A stretch of 64,000 nt of DNA from Acidihalobacter ferrooxydans (lineage in GTDB: Bacteria > Pseudomonadota > Gammaproteobacteria > DSM-5130 > Acidihalobacteraceae): contig NZ_CP019434.1 in NCBI RefSeq assembly GCF_001975725.1, forward strand, positions 1,265,041-1,329,040. Reading direction: 5' to 3'. Positions 54,812 through 64,000 of this stretch are shown here, one piece after another. The stretch's first letter is position 1. Every line of letters begins with the position of its first letter. The notes under the pieces are model-generated. The model ran no database searches, had not been told where the DNA came from, and was given only the letters and a program-made list of their open reading frames with translations. The translations under genes were made by a program, and so were the position numbers.

Positions 54812-55410
54812 AGATCGATGCGGCCGGATGGCTGGATGCCGCGCGGGCACGCCCCTCGCCGAACGCCGACGAGCGGCCGGCAGGCTGTGTGCCGGAACTG
54901 ATCGTGGTGCATAACATCAGTCTGCCGCCGGGGGAGTTCGGCGGCCCCTGGATCGACGCCTTGTTCGATAATGCGCTGCCAGCCGATGCACATCCGTATT
55001 TCGCCGACATTGCCGCGTTGCGCGTTTCCGCGCACCTGCTGATTCGCCGCGACGGCGCTCTGGCGCAATATGTGTCGTTCCTGCGCCGCGCCTGGCATGC
55101 GGGCGTGTCGTTCTATGGGCGGCGTGCGCGCTGCAACGATTTCTCCATCGGGATCGAACTGGAAGGCGCCGACGAGGTACCGTACACGGATGCGCAGTAC
55201 GCGTGCCTGGCGGCGGTGGTCGCGGCCTTGCTGCACACGTATCCGACGCTTGCGCGGGAGCGGATCAGCGGCCACGCGGATATCGCGCCGGGCCGCAAGA
55301 CCGACCCCGGCCCGAGCTTCGATTGGGGGCGTTTGCGCCGTGAACTCGGCCGTTCCCTTGCCAGTCAGCCTTCGAGTCTGGAAACTTCGCCCATCGGGCC
55401 AAACCAATAA
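54808..55410 (+). CDS. ampD: 1,6-anhydro-N-acetylmuramyl-L-alanine amidase AmpD
   Basis: Cytoplasmic zinc amidase of 200 aa in peptidoglycan recycling; loss of AmpD derepresses AmpC beta-lactamases in species with AmpR. Zinc ligands: first His in VVHNISLPPGE (residue 34) and the C-terminal ISGHADIAPGRKTDPG with the second His and Asp. The conserved HAGVSFYGRRARCNDFSIGI is also present. Coupled to the thioredoxin-like gene and followed by ampE after 9 bp. Confidence 0.93.
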   Translation: MKIDAAGWLDAARARPSPNADERPAGCVPELIVVHNISLPPGEFGGPWIDALFDNALPADAHPYFADIAALRVSAHLLIRRDGALAQYVSFLRRAWHAGVSFYGRRARCNDFSIGIELEGADEVPYTDAQYACLAAVVAALLHTYPTLARERISGHADIAPGRKTDPGPSFDWGRLRRELGRSLASQPSSLETSPIGPNQ

Positions 55411-55419
55411 GGACATCGC

Positions 55420-56340
55420 ATGACGCTCATTTCTCTGCTGATCGCTCTGGTGCTGGAGCGGCTGGTCGGCTCTATGACCGATTTCCGCCGTCCGGCGCTC
55501 TGGCTGCGCTACGCGGATGGTTTAGACGCGCTGTTACGCCGCATCGGGCTGCGCTGGGGCACGCTGCGTCTGTTGCTCGTGCTGGTCGTGCCGGTGCTGC
55601 TGGTCGGGTGGTTCGGCGAGGTGCTCGGTTCGGTGCTGTTCGGCCTGCTGTGGATCGTTTACGGTATCGGCGTATTGCTGGTCTGCCTGGGGCCCGATGA
55701 CCTGGAGGATGACGTGAACGCGTACACCGAGGCGGTCGCCATGGACGATCCATCGCGGCAGTGGCGCGTCGCGGCGCACTTCATGCCGGCGGCAGACGTG
55801 CCCGAAGACGCGGTCGAGCGTGCGCGCAGCGTCGCGGGCGCGGCCTTCGTCGAATCCAACCGGCGTATTTTCGCCGTGATGTTCTGGTTCGTCGTGCTGG
55901 GCCCGGCGGGCGCGGTGCTGTACCCCCTCGTGTCCATTCTCGCCCGGTCGCTGCCTGCCGAGGACGAGGACTCAGATGCTCCCCTGGACGAAGCGCGAGC
56001 GGATGGCGTGCGCCTCGCCGCGGGGCTGTGTGCCCTGCTGGAATGGCCATCGGCGCGGCTGGCAGCGCTCGGCTATGCGATTACCGGCAGTTTCGATCAC
56101 GCCTTCGAGAGCCTGCGGCGCCTGTTCTGGGGCGAGACGAAAACGATGGACCAGAACACGCGTGAGTTGCTGATGCAGAGCGGCGCCGGCGCGGTGCGTC
56201 TCGACGAAATGCTCGACGACGAGGCTGACGCCTCCACGCTGAGCGCAATGTTCGCCACGGTCATCAATCACGTACACCGCAACATCATCGTGTGGATGAC
56301 CTTCGTGGCGCTGTTCACCCTGGGCGGGTGGCTGGGATGA
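55420..56340 (+). CDS. ampE: AmpE-like membrane protein
   Basis: Inner-membrane protein of 306 aa with several hydrophobic helices. AmpE lies downstream of ampD in many gammaproteobacteria and is thought to modulate beta-lactamase induction or act as a sensory transducer. Family features: N-terminal LLIALVLERLVG, the FVESNRRIFAVMFWFVVLGP segment, and a C-terminal helix WMTFVALFTLGGWLG. Stop and next start overlap (ATGA). Confidence 0.88.
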   Translation: MTLISLLIALVLERLVGSMTDFRRPALWLRYADGLDALLRRIGLRWGTLRLLLVLVVPVLLVGWFGEVLGSVLFGLLWIVYGIGVLLVCLGPDDLEDDVNAYTEAVAMDDPSRQWRVAAHFMPAADVPEDAVERARSVAGAAFVESNRRIFAVMFWFVVLGPAGAVLYPLVSILARSLPAEDEDSDAPLDEARADGVRLAAGLCALLEWPSARLAALGYAITGSFDHAFESLRRLFWGETKTMDQNTRELLMQSGAGAVRLDEMLDDEADASTLSAMFATVINHVHRNIIVWMTFVALFTLGGWLG

Positions 56341-56939
56341 GCCCGCAGGCGGGCGTCACCGAGGTGCTGGAGGTCGATCTGCTGCGCCACGGCGAGCCGG
56401 TGGGTGGTCTGCGCTATCGTGGCGATGGGGTCGACGATCCGTTGAGCGAAACCGGCTGGCGGCAGATGTGGGCGGCGGTCGAAGGCGCGCCGGGCTGGGT
56501 CCGCATCGTAAGTTCGCCCATGCGGCGCGCGCATGCCTTTGCCGCTGCGTTGGCCGAACGGCTGGGGATTGCCTGCACCACCGATCCGCGTTTGCGCGAG
56601 GTCGGCATGGGCGCCTGGGAGGGGCTGACGCGCGAGCAGGTGCAGGCCGCCGACGCGCAGGCCTTCGCCGCCTATTACGCCAACCCGGTCGTCGGGCGTC
56701 CACCCGGCGCCGAATCGCTGGAGTCTTTGTGCCTCCGGGTCAACGCGGCGCTGGACGATCTGCGTGGTGACGGGCCGCTGCTGGTGGTGGCGCATGCGGG
56801 CGTGATGCGTGCGGCTATTGCGCGGGCGGTCGAAGGCTCGGCGGCGGCGATGATGCGAATCCCGGTGCCGTACGCGGGCATGACGCGCCTGCGGCGAGAC
56901 GCACGTGGCTGGGCGCTGGTGGGGCATTCAATCGGATAA
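56337..56939 (+). CDS. Histidine phosphatase family protein
   Basis: Phosphoglycerate-mutase-like phosphatase, 200 aa. The catalytic motif is LLRHGEPVGG (RHG) near residue 17; the second His is in LLVVAHAGVMRAAIARA. Possible role in alpha-ribazole phosphate or other dephosphorylation (CobC-like), not determined. ATG 56337 overlaps the ampE stop (ATGA). The stop lies inside a 20-bp perfect hairpin. Confidence 0.88.
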   Translation: MSPQAGVTEVLEVDLLRHGEPVGGLRYRGDGVDDPLSETGWRQMWAAVEGAPGWVRIVSSPMRRAHAFAAALAERLGIACTTDPRLREVGMGAWEGLTREQVQAADAQAFAAYYANPVVGRPPGAESLESLCLRVNAALDDLRGDGPLLVVAHAGVMRAAIARAVEGSAAAMMRIPVPYAGMTRLRRDARGWALVGHSIG

Positions 56940-56977
56940 CCCATCAGGCGAGAGCGCCTCGCCTGATGGGTTATCCG
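56933..56977 (+). terminator. Long perfect hairpin at phosphatase stop
   Basis: Arms 56933-56952 and 56958-56977 are perfectly complementary over 20 bp, around the loop AGCGC; the left arm contains the stop codon. No U-run follows, so it is either a rho-independent-like terminator of weak type, a 3' stability element or an uncharacterised repeat. Confidence 0.6.
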
Positions 56978-57203
56978 GGTTCAATCGTGTGATGCGCGTT
57001 CCGCGTGTGGTGGCAACGGGGCGTCTTGCGCGTATGATTGCACGCACTGACATCATTCATTCGCCGTCGGATTAACGATGCACTCGGCGCCGGGTCTATG
57101 TCCTGCGTCGTGCCTGGGCGCGATACGCCGAGAGTGTTCCGGTGCGCGTCTCGAAACGGTGATCTGCCGCGTGTCAGTCAGTTGATCGATAAATGAGATC
57201 GTT

Positions 57204-59771
57204 ATGTCGCAACACCCCGCCGATAAACTGTCACTTACGCAACTTCTGGTTGCGCTGATTCGCGGTGCGGAACGCTTACCCATGCCGGTTCTGGTCAAGG
57301 ATGACAGCCTGCGCTGGCGCTATGCGAATCGGGCGGCATGCGAGGCGTTTGGCATACCGCGGACAGGTTATCAACAGCGCAGCGATTTCGATCTGCTCGA
57401 TTCCGAACTGGCGGCGCGGATGACCGAAGGCGCCCGCGCCGCGCTGGGTACGCGGGGCGTGACGGAATCGATCGAGCACATCGGCGAGCGCAGCCTGCGC
57501 ATCTTCCGTTACCCGCTGTGTGTTGGCAGCCGGCCGGTCGGTCTGGTGACTGTCGCCCAGGAGATCACCGACCTGGAAGAGACGCGCATCGCCTTCGAAC
57601 GTCAGCGCGATTTCTACATGGCGCTGTCCGATGTCAATCAGTCGATCATTCGCGCAGAAGCGGACCAGGCGGCCGTGGATGTCTACGACACCGTCTGCGA
57701 CGTTATCGTGCAGCGCACGTCGGCGTTAATGGCGGTCATTGCCCGCGTCGATTATCGGCGCGGTATCGCCACGTTCGTCCAGCAGCGCGAAAAATCTACG
57801 GCTTTGCCAACGCTGCGCGGGATGGAAATTTCCCTGGACCCGACGCATCCACGCGGCGCCGGGCCGACGGCGCGCGCGATCCGCGAGAAGCGAATCGTGG
57901 TGGTCAACGATGTCGAACAGGACCCCGGCATGGCACCGTGGCGCAATCTTCATCGCGCGCACGGCGTGAAGTCCGCGATTGCGCTGCCGGTCACAGTGGA
58001 TGGGCAGCAGGAACTGGCGCTGATCGTATATGCCGGCGCGCGCGGATTTTTCAGCCCCGAACTGATCAACCTGCTGCGTGAGATGGTGGACGACATCGGC
58101 TTCGCGCTGCGCTATCAACGCCAGGGCGAACGCCTGCGGCACATGGCATTGATGGACCCGCCGACCGGCCTGCCCAATCGCGCGCATTTTTTCGAGTGCG
58201 TGGATCGGATCGTGCGCGCCCCGAAGGCCGGGGCTTGCGCATTGATCCTGTTGGATGTCAATGATTTCAAGTTTTATAACAACCTGTTTGGCCACGAAAC
58301 CGGTGACAGTCTGCTGGCGCTGACGGCCAATCGGGTCGCTGGGCTGGGAGACGACGCAGGCGTGGTCGGCCGCCTGGGGTCGAATGAGTTCGGACTGTTT
58401 TTCCCATACGACGGTGACTTCGATCCGGCGGCACAGTCGCGCCGCGTGCTCGGCGCGCTCGGTACGCCGTGCGACGTGGGCTGGGGTTCGCCGATCACGT
58501 TGAGCGTGGCGGGTGGTTATGCGCTATGCCCGCTACACGGTGTCAACGCCGACGCGCTGATGCGCCGTGCGAGCATGGCGTTGCGCGCCGTCAAGCAGGA
58601 AGGCGGCCATCAGCTGCGCAGTTATGTGCCGGAACTGGAAGAGAAACTGGATCACCGGCGCGAAGTACACGCGGAAATCGAACAGGCTCTTGACGAGGGG
58701 CGGATCGAACCCTGGTTTCAGCCGCAGGTCGATCTGCTGACCGGCGAGGTCGTCGGGCTGGAGGCCCTGGCGCGGCTGCGCACGGTAGACGGCCGCGTGA
58801 TCGCGCCGGGCTGGTTCATCGATGTGATCGAGGCCGATGCGACGCTGATCCGCCGTCTGGGCTTGGCGATGCTTAACGGCGTCGGTATCCGCCTGCCGCA
58901 GCTCGACGCGATCGGGCTGAAGGTGCCCGTCGCCGTCAACATCGGCGCGCGTCATCTGCTGGCGCCAGGGTTCCAGGCCGATTTTGAGGGTCTGCTGGCG
59001 CGTCACCCGCAGTTGACTGGCCGGATCGAGATTGAAATTACCGAGGCGCAGAGCCTGCACGATCTGCCGCGCGCGAAGGATGTCTTGCAGCGGGTGCGCG
59101 AGCACGGCGTAGGCGTGGCGCTGGATGATTTCGGCACCGGTTATTCGTCCGTGGCGAATATGCGCAATCTGCCGTTGACTCTGGTCAAGCTCGACCAGGA
59201 TTTTGTGCGAGACCTGCCGGCTTCGGTGGAGGATCAGGCCATCGTCAGCTCGGTCGTGGTCGCGGCCCGGGGGCTTGGCATGCGTCTGGTCGCGGAAGGC
59301 GTGGAGACGGACGAGCACGCCGAACTGCTGGGTGCGCTTGGCGTGACCCTGGTGCAGGGTTATGCGATCAGCCGTCCGCTGCCGCTGGCCGAACTCGGGC
59401 GCTGGGTCAGCGATTGGCAGCAGCCGGCGAATTGGTGCTCGTGGGCGCGCCCGATATCGCCGCAGGGCGATGCACTGCAATACCTGGGCGCCTGGTTCGG
59501 TTTGCGGCGCTGGCTGGCGCGCCCCGATCTCGGCGAGCCGCAATCGGTCAGTCTTTTTCGCGCACACCTGCACGAGGCTTCGAGTCCGGATTGCGCGCCG
59601 CCGCTGTCCGAGTTTCGCAGGCTGTTCGCTGATCTCAGCGCGCGGATTGCGGATGCGGTCGCCACGCGAGGCACCGAAGGCGTGCATCGGCGCGAACAGC
59701 TGCTGGCCGAAGTCGAGGCGATGGGGCGCATGATGCGACGCGCGGCCGGTCGCAACAGCCTCGTCGGCTGA
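57204..59771 (+). CDS. PAS-GAF-GGDEF-EAL cyclic-di-GMP signalling protein (GGDEF degenerate)
   Basis: A cytoplasmic signalling protein of 855 aa. Layout: PAS-like sensor region (about 20-125), GAF domain (150-300), GGDEF domain (310-470), EAL domain (490-735), and a 120-residue C-terminal segment of unknown type. The GGDEF site reads GRLGSNEFGLFFP, that is GSNEF, so cyclase activity is doubtful. The EAL site is intact-looking (GLEALARL near 517, IEIEITEAQSLHD, DDFGTGYSSVANM near 640), so it is probably a phosphodiesterase, with the GGDEF part possibly binding GTP as activator. No transmembrane segment. Confidence 0.9.
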   Translation: MSQHPADKLSLTQLLVALIRGAERLPMPVLVKDDSLRWRYANRAACEAFGIPRTGYQQRSDFDLLDSELAARMTEGARAALGTRGVTESIEHIGERSLRIFRYPLCVGSRPVGLVTVAQEITDLEETRIAFERQRDFYMALSDVNQSIIRAEADQAAVDVYDTVCDVIVQRTSALMAVIARVDYRRGIATFVQQREKSTALPTLRGMEISLDPTHPRGAGPTARAIREKRIVVVNDVEQDPGMAPWRNLHRAHGVKSAIALPVTVDGQQELALIVYAGARGFFSPELINLLREMVDDIGFALRYQRQGERLRHMALMDPPTGLPNRAHFFECVDRIVRAPKAGACALILLDVNDFKFYNNLFGHETGDSLLALTANRVAGLGDDAGVVGRLGSNEFGLFFPYDGDFDPAAQSRRVLGALGTPCDVGWGSPITLSVAGGYALCPLHGVNADALMRRASMALRAVKQEGGHQLRSYVPELEEKLDHRREVHAEIEQALDEGRIEPWFQPQVDLLTGEVVGLEALARLRTVDGRVIAPGWFIDVIEADATLIRRLGLAMLNGVGIRLPQLDAIGLKVPVAVNIGARHLLAPGFQADFEGLLARHPQLTGRIEIEITEAQSLHDLPRAKDVLQRVREHGVGVALDDFGTGYSSVANMRNLPLTLVKLDQDFVRDLPASVEDQAIVSSVVVAARGLGMRLVAEGVETDEHAELLGALGVTLVQGYAISRPLPLAELGRWVSDWQQPANWCSWARPISPQGDALQYLGAWFGLRRWLARPDLGEPQSVSLFRAHLHEASSPDCAPPLSEFRRLFADLSARIADAVATRGTEGVHRREQLLAEVEAMGRMMRRAAGRNSLVG

Positions 59772-59872
59772 GCCGCCGGTGTTCGCGCCCGGTCTATGCG
59801 GCAGATCGACTTCGTGCTGTGCTGGCGTCACGTGGCTGGCGGTTGGCACGGATTGATCGCACGCAGCCAGGG

Positions 59873-59908
59873 ATCAATCGCCTTGATTAATCGCCTTTAT
59901 CAATCGCC
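59873..59908 (+). repeat. Three tandem 13-bp repeats upstream of argS
   Basis: ATCAATCGCC, ATTAATCGCC and ATCAATCGCC begin at 59873, 59886 and 59899, a strict 13-bp period. They lie in the 302-bp gap between the GGDEF-EAL gene and argS, where I saw no other feature. Possible regulator-binding sites. Confidence 0.6.
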
Positions 59909-60073
59909 ACCGGCATTCTGTCCGGAGCAGGGTGTCTCGGTCTCGTCCAGGTGTGATCCTCGGCGTCTGCCGCGGTACGGGCGCCGTGGCAAAATTTCCT
60001 GCTGATGCGGGCAGACGCCAAAGCTCCGATTCCGTAGAATGTGCGCTCCTTGTCACACCCACCACAGACATCC

Positions 60074-61834
60074 GTGAAAATCGAGATCCAGGCCCTGCTA
60101 CAGTCCGCCGTCGATGCGCTTGCCGCACAGGGCATGATTCCTGCCGACGCCGTAATCACCGCGCCCCTGACCCGCACCAAGGACGCCAGCCATGGTGATT
60201 TTGCCTCCAGCGTCGCCCTGCAGCTCGCCAAGCCGGCGCGACGCAAGCCGCGCGAGCTGGCCGAGGCCATCGTCGCACGCCTCGGCAGCGATGCGCGCAT
60301 CGCTCGGGTAGAGATTGCCGGACCCGGTTTCATCAATGTGTACCTGAGCGCCGCCGCGCGCCATGCTGCAATCGACGCGGTGCTGGAAGCGGGCGCGGCC
60401 TATGGCCGCAGTGCTATGGGCGCAGGCAAGCGCGTGCAGGTTGAGTTCGTTTCGGCCAACCCGACCGGTCCGCTGCACGTCGGCCACGGGCGCGGCGCGG
60501 CCTACGGCGCCGCCGTGGCCGATCTGCTCGCCGCAGCCGGTTATGACGTGCACCGCGAATATTACGTCAACGACGCCGGCCGGCAGATGAATATCCTCGC
60601 CGCCAGCGTCTGGCTGCGCTATCTGCAACGCTGCGGCGTCGAGTTGCCGTTCCCGGTCAATGGCTACAAGGGCGAGTACGTGCGCGACTACGCCGAGGCG
60701 CTGTTCGTGCAGGAAGGCGATGCCTGGGCCAGCACCCGCGCCGAAGTCCTCGATGGCCTGCCGCCCGACGAGCCCGCCGGCGGCGACAAGGAAGCACATA
60801 TCGACGCACTCATCGGGCGCGCTCGCACCCTGCTTGGTGACAACCGCTACCGTTTTGTATTCGAGCTGGGCCTGAACCGCACCCTCGACGACATCCGCGC
60901 GGACCTGCGCGAATTCGGTGTCGAGTACGACGAATGGTATTCGGAGCACACGCTGTCCGAACGCGGGCTGGTGAACAAAGGCATCGAACGCCTGCGCGAG
61001 GCCGGCCACCTGTATGAGCACAACGGCGCGCTGTGGTTCCGCTCCACCACCTTTGGTGACGAGAAAGACCGCGTGATTCAGCGCGATAACGGTCAGACGA
61101 CCTACTTTGCCTCCGACATCGCCTACCATCTCGACAAATTCGAGCGCGGTTTCGAGCGCGTGATCGACGTCTGGGGCGCCGATCACCACGGCTACATCCC
61201 ACGGGTGAAGGCCGCGCTGAGCGCCATGGACCTCGACCCCGCCAGGCTCGACGTGCTGCTGGTGCAGTTCGCGATTCTCTATCGCGGTGGCGAGCGCGTG
61301 CAGATGTCCACGCGCTCCGGTTCCTTCGTCACGCTGCGCGAGTTGCGCGAGGAAGTTGGCAACGACGCTGCGCGCTTCTTCTACGTCATGCGCGCGTCCT
61401 CCCAGCATCTCGATTTCGACCTCGATCTCGCCAAGTCGCAGTCTTCCGACAACCCGGTGTACTACATCCAGTACGCGTACGCTCGTGTGTCCAGCGTCAT
61501 GCGCCAGCTTGCCGAACGCGGGCTGAAACACGATCCGGCCAACGGCGCCATGCATCTGGAGCGCCTCGACACGGCGCACGAAGAGGCGTTGATCAACGCG
61601 CTGTCGCGCTATCCCGAATTAATCGAAACCGCCGCACAGGCCGCCGAACCGCATCAGGTTGCACAATTTCTGCGCGATCTCGCGCAGAATTTTCACACGT
61701 GGTACAACGCCGCACAGTTCATCGTCGAGGATGCAGATCTGCGCGACGCCCGTCTGAACCTGTGTCTTGCCACGCAACAGGTTCTGCGTAACGGCCTCAC
61801 GCTGCTTGGCGTGAGCGCGCCCGAGACGATGTGA
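60074..61834 (+). CDS. argS: Arginyl-tRNA synthetase ArgS
   Basis: Cytoplasmic class I aminoacyl-tRNA synthetase, 586 aa. HIGH motif is [13 protein letters not shown] near residue 130; the KMSKS counterpart is [13 protein letters not shown] near 410, with the [15 protein letters not shown] motif. The C-terminal DALR anticodon-binding domain includes [14 protein letters not shown] chose GTG 60074 (MKIEIQALL), typical N-terminus for ArgS; upstream frame is non-conserved. Likely co-transcribed with the SPOR gene (7-bp gap). Confidence 0.95.
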   Translation: MKIEIQALLQSAVDALAAQGMIPADAVITAPLTRTKDASHGDFASSVALQLAKPARRKPRELAEAIVARLGSDARIARVEIAGPGFINVYLSAAARHAAIDAVLEAGAAYGRSAMGAGKRVQVEFVSANPTGPLHVGHGRGAAYGAAVADLLAAAGYDVHREYYVNDAGRQMNILAASVWLRYLQRCGVELPFPVNGYKGEYVRDYAEALFVQEGDAWASTRAEVLDGLPPDEPAGGDKEAHIDALIGRARTLLGDNRYRFVFELGLNRTLDDIRADLREFGVEYDEWYSEHTLSERGLVNKGIERLREAGHLYEHNGALWFRSTTFGDEKDRVIQRDNGQTTYFASDIAYHLDKFERGFERVIDVWGADHHGYIPRVKAALSAMDLDPARLDVLLVQFAILYRGGERVQMSTRSGSFVTLRELREEVGNDAARFFYVMRASSQHLDFDLDLAKSQSSDNPVYYIQYAYARVSSVMRQLAERGLKHDPANGAMHLERLDTAHEEALINALSRYPELIETAAQAAEPHQVAQFLRDLAQNFHTWYNAAQFIVEDADLRDARLNLCLATQQVLRNGLTLLGVSAPETM

Positions 61835-61841
61835 GCCGCCG

Positions 61842-62480
61842 ATGCCCCGAGATTACAAGAAGCGCGCGCCGGCGAAGCGCAAAAAACCCGCTGCCAAAAC
61901 CGGCATGCCCGGCTGGGCCTGGCTGAGCCTGGGTCTGGCGATCGGCCTGTTCGCCGGTTTTCTGTTCTATCTGAGCGAGCGTCCTGCACCGCCGACCCCG
62001 TCGTTGACGCTGCCGATCCAGAAGCCTGTCGTCAGGTCGGCGGAAAAGGCGGCGACGCCCAAACCAGCCCGTCCGCAGGGCGGCGGAACCGAGACCGCCA
62101 AGGACGCTGCGCCACCAAAGTTCGATTTTTACACCCTGCTGCCCAAGCTCGAAGTCGTGGTGCCGACAGGCAAGCCGCAGCCGGCCAAACCGATTCAGAA
62201 CGCGCAACCGAAACCCTCCGCGCCGCCGCAGAAAATCGAAATTCCCGGCAGCTACATGCTGCAGACCGGCTCGTTCGGCACTTACGCCCAGGCCAACCGC
62301 ATGAAGGCCAGCCTCGCGCTGTTGGGTTTCGTGGCGAACATTTCCCAGGTCGAGGTGGGTCTGGATACCTGGTATCGCGTACAGATCGGCCCGTTCCATG
62401 ACCTCAAGAAACTCAACGCCGTGCGTGATGCGTTGAGCAGGCACAAGATCGACAGTCTGGCGCTGAAAATCAGCGGCTGA
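61842..62480 (+). CDS. SPOR-domain cell-envelope protein
   Basis: Single-pass membrane protein of 212 aa: a basic N-terminus (RDYKKRAPAKRKKPAAKTG), one transmembrane helix (about 25-48), a Pro/Lys-rich linker and a C-terminal SPOR domain (SYMLQTGSFGTYAQANRMKA with WYRVQIGPFHDLKKLNAV). SPOR domains bind denuded peptidoglycan at the division septum. It resembles FtsN/DedD-like proteins in layout, and a gene of this type after argS is common in gammaproteobacteria. Confidence 0.88.
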   Translation: MPRDYKKRAPAKRKKPAAKTGMPGWAWLSLGLAIGLFAGFLFYLSERPAPPTPSLTLPIQKPVVRSAEKAATPKPARPQGGGTETAKDAAPPKFDFYTLLPKLEVVVPTGKPQPAKPIQNAQPKPSAPPQKIEIPGSYMLQTGSFGTYAQANRMKASLALLGFVANISQVEVGLDTWYRVQIGPFHDLKKLNAVRDALSRHKIDSLALKISG

Positions 62481-62537
62481 GGGGCTGTTGCAATCGGCAT
62501 GGATCGGCAAACGCGTCCGACTGCATCAGGAGCAAGT

Positions 62538-63143
62538 ATGAACGCAACGATACCAGGGCCGGATGGCAAGCCGCGCTGCCAATGGTGCAAAGCCGCACCG
62601 GAATTTTTCGCCTACCACGACGCCGAGTGGGGCTATCCGGTGGGCGACGACAGGCGCCTGTTCGAGAAAATCTGCCTGGAAGGATTTCAGTCGGGGCTGA
62701 GCTGGTGCACGATACTGGCCAAGCGCGAGAACTTCCGCGCGGTGTTTCACGGCTTCGATTTCAACAAGGTCGCGCTGTTCACCGAGCGCGATGTCGAACA
62801 CCTGCTCAAGAATGCCGGCATCATCCGCCACCGCGGCAAGATCGAGGCGGTCGTCAACAATGCCCGACGTGCGCAGGAGATGGTTGCCAGGGAAGGTTCG
62901 CTGGCAGCGTTCTTCTGGCGCTACGAACCCGATCCGGCGCAGCTGCCCGTACCGCAGACCGTAACCACCTCGCCGGAATCCGTCGCCCTGTCCAAGGCAT
63001 TGAAAAAGCTGGGCTGGAAGTTCGTCGGCCCGACGACGGCTTACGCCTTCATGCAGGCGATGGGGCTGATCAACGATCACGCCGAAGGCTGTGTGATTCG
63101 TGCGGAAGTCGAGAAGGCGCGAAGCGGATTCAAGCGGCCGTGA
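62538..63143 (+). CDS. tag: DNA-3-methyladenine glycosylase I (Tag)
   Basis: Cytoplasmic base-excision enzyme, 201 aa, removing 3-methyladenine from alkylated DNA. Zinc ligands: Cys in RCQWCKAAPEF, His in YHDAEWGYPV, and His/Cys in NDHAEGC near the C-terminus. The active-site region is CLEGFQSGLSWCTIL with the conserved Glu and Trp. ATG 62538 is preceded by AGGAG; the longer frame from 62499 is not needed. Confidence 0.93.
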   Translation: MNATIPGPDGKPRCQWCKAAPEFFAYHDAEWGYPVGDDRRLFEKICLEGFQSGLSWCTILAKRENFRAVFHGFDFNKVALFTERDVEHLLKNAGIIRHRGKIEAVVNNARRAQEMVAREGSLAAFFWRYEPDPAQLPVPQTVTTSPESVALSKALKKLGWKFVGPTTAYAFMQAMGLINDHAEGCVIRAEVEKARSGFKRP

Positions 63144-63202
63144 TCGAAAGCTGCAGCCAATGCAGGTAGGCTTGCTCGTTTTCTGACAGACAAAACGCCC
63201 GC

Positions 63203-64000
63203 GTGCAGGACTCCGAACTTCTCCAACAGCTGCAAAGCCGCCTCGACGGGGTGCGTCCGCGCGAGCGCGTCGAGTTCGCCAGGCGTCTGGCGGGTCTGGA
63301 GCGTCGCGTGCGCGGCGGGCAGCCGATCGACCGTGGGCTGGCGAAACTGGCACCCGAGATCGAAGCCGCCTGCGAGCGCGTGGCGGCGCGGCGGGCCGCG
63401 CTGCCGGTGCCGGAGTATCCCGACGAGTTGCCGGTGGTCGCGCGGCGCGAGGACATTGCCCGCGCCATCGCCGACAACCAAGTCGTCATCGTCTGCGGCG
63501 ACACCGGCTCGGGCAAGACCACCCAGCTGCCCAAGATCTGCCTGGAGCTGGGGCGCGGCGTCGCCGGGCTGATCGGCCACACCCAGCCGCGGCGCATCGC
63601 CGCGCGCAGCGTCGCCGCGCGCATCGCCGAGGAACTCAAGACCGAAGTCGGGCGCGGGGTCGGCTTCAAGGTGCGCTTCTCGGACCACGTCAGCCCCGAG
63701 AGCTACTTGAAGCTCATGACCGACGGCATCCTGCTCGCCGAGATGCAGCAGGACCGCATGCTTACCCAGTACGACACGCTGATCATCGACGAGGCCCACG
63801 AGCGCAGCCTCAACATCGATTTCCTGCTCGGCTACCTCAAGCGCCTGCTGCCGCAGCGGCCCGACCTCAAGCTCATCATTACCTCGGCGACCATCGACCC
63901 GGAGCGCTTCTCGCGCCACTTCGGCGACGCGCCCATTCTCATGGTTGAGGGCCGCACTTATCCCGTCGAGGTGCGCTACCGTCCGCTGGTAACGCTGGAG
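63203..64000 (+). CDS. hrpA: ATP-dependent RNA helicase HrpA (3' truncated by window)
   Basis: N-terminal 266 codons of a large DEAH-box helicase; the frame is open to the last base. Motif I is [13 protein letters not shown] near residue 95, motif Ia [11 protein letters not shown], motif [11 protein letters not shown] and motif [14 protein letters not shown]. HrpA acts on mRNA and ribosomes. The start is GTG 63203, about 60 bp after tag, giving the usual N-terminal helical extension. No ATG start fits better. Confidence 0.88.
   Translation, partial: MQDSELLQQLQSRLDGVRPRERVEFARRLAGLERRVRGGQPIDRGLAKLAPEIEAACERVAARRAALPVPEYPDELPVVARREDIARAIADNQVVIVCGDTGSGKTTQLPKICLELGRGVAGLIGHTQPRRIAARSVAARIAEELKTEVGRGVGFKVRFSDHVSPESYLKLMTDGILLAEMQQDRMLTQYDTLIIDEAHERSLNIDFLLGYLKRLLPQRPDLKLIITSATIDPERFSRHFGDAPILMVEGRTYPVEVRYRPLVTLE

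Noticed and set aside
58533-59849. 438-codon open frame on the minus strand
   Set aside because: Antisense to the GGDEF-EAL gene, with composition typical of shadow frames.
60098-61579. 493-codon open frame on the minus strand
   Set aside because: Antisense to argS; no family features.

Overview
The window is a 64-kb piece of a proteobacterial chromosome. It is most likely gammaproteobacterial: the backbone is GC-rich and carries ampD-ampE, rsmJ, tag, hrpA, lrp and a metX-metW pair. The island cargo (CysB-type regulator, split cytochrome b, rhodanese, ergothioneine genes) would fit a sulfur-metabolising, possibly acidophilic Chromatiales/Ectothiorhodospiraceae-like bacterium. That placement is inference.

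Left backbone (1-21063): the end of an AapQMP-type amino-acid ABC transporter; metX-metW for methionine; VanZ-like, TerB-like and MscS-like membrane or stress genes; then two complete pstS-pstC-pstA sets placed head to head around a shared control region with candidate Pho boxes. Next come queC, a Rof-like gene, a DUF2322-like gene, an IMPase/HisN-like phosphatase, an AidB-like flavoprotein, uppP, a DUF4337 protein, tRNA-Ser(UGA), rsmJ and tRNA-Asn(GUU).

Genomic island (21064-50011, about 29 kb): the last 21 bases of tRNA-Asn plus one further base recur exactly at 49990-50011. Just inside the right copy is a truncated tyrosine integrase, and a TACGCC-rich motif occurs near both ends. The native tRNA terminator has been displaced to beyond the right copy. 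Cargo in order: hipBA; an IS3 element abutting a truncated APC permease; an IS630 remnant; a co-directional run of DUF302 protein, membrane protein, egtD, egtB, secreted beta-propeller and flavodoxin-like protein; a three-gene split cytochrome b module beside a degenerate SUMT-like gene, a CysB-type regulator, a kinase-like protein and a CtaA-like membrane protein; an IS4 element beside a decayed methyltransferase; a phosphohexomutase homologue lacking its catalytic loops; a second IS3 element with target duplication; an ArsR-membrane protein-rhodanese-YnfA cassette; and a 2OG-Fe(II) oxygenase beside a CX5R phosphatase.

Right backbone (50012-64000): leuA with a structured leader, divergent from an Lrp-type regulator; a BaiN-like flavoprotein; a thioredoxin-like gene, ampD, ampE and histidine phosphatase cluster; a GAF-GGDEF-EAL protein; argS; a SPOR protein; tag; and the start of hrpA.

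The strongest candidates for undescribed biology are in the island: the cytochrome b module with no visible Rieske or c1 partner, the ergothioneine-centred cluster, and the active-site-less phosphomutase homologue.
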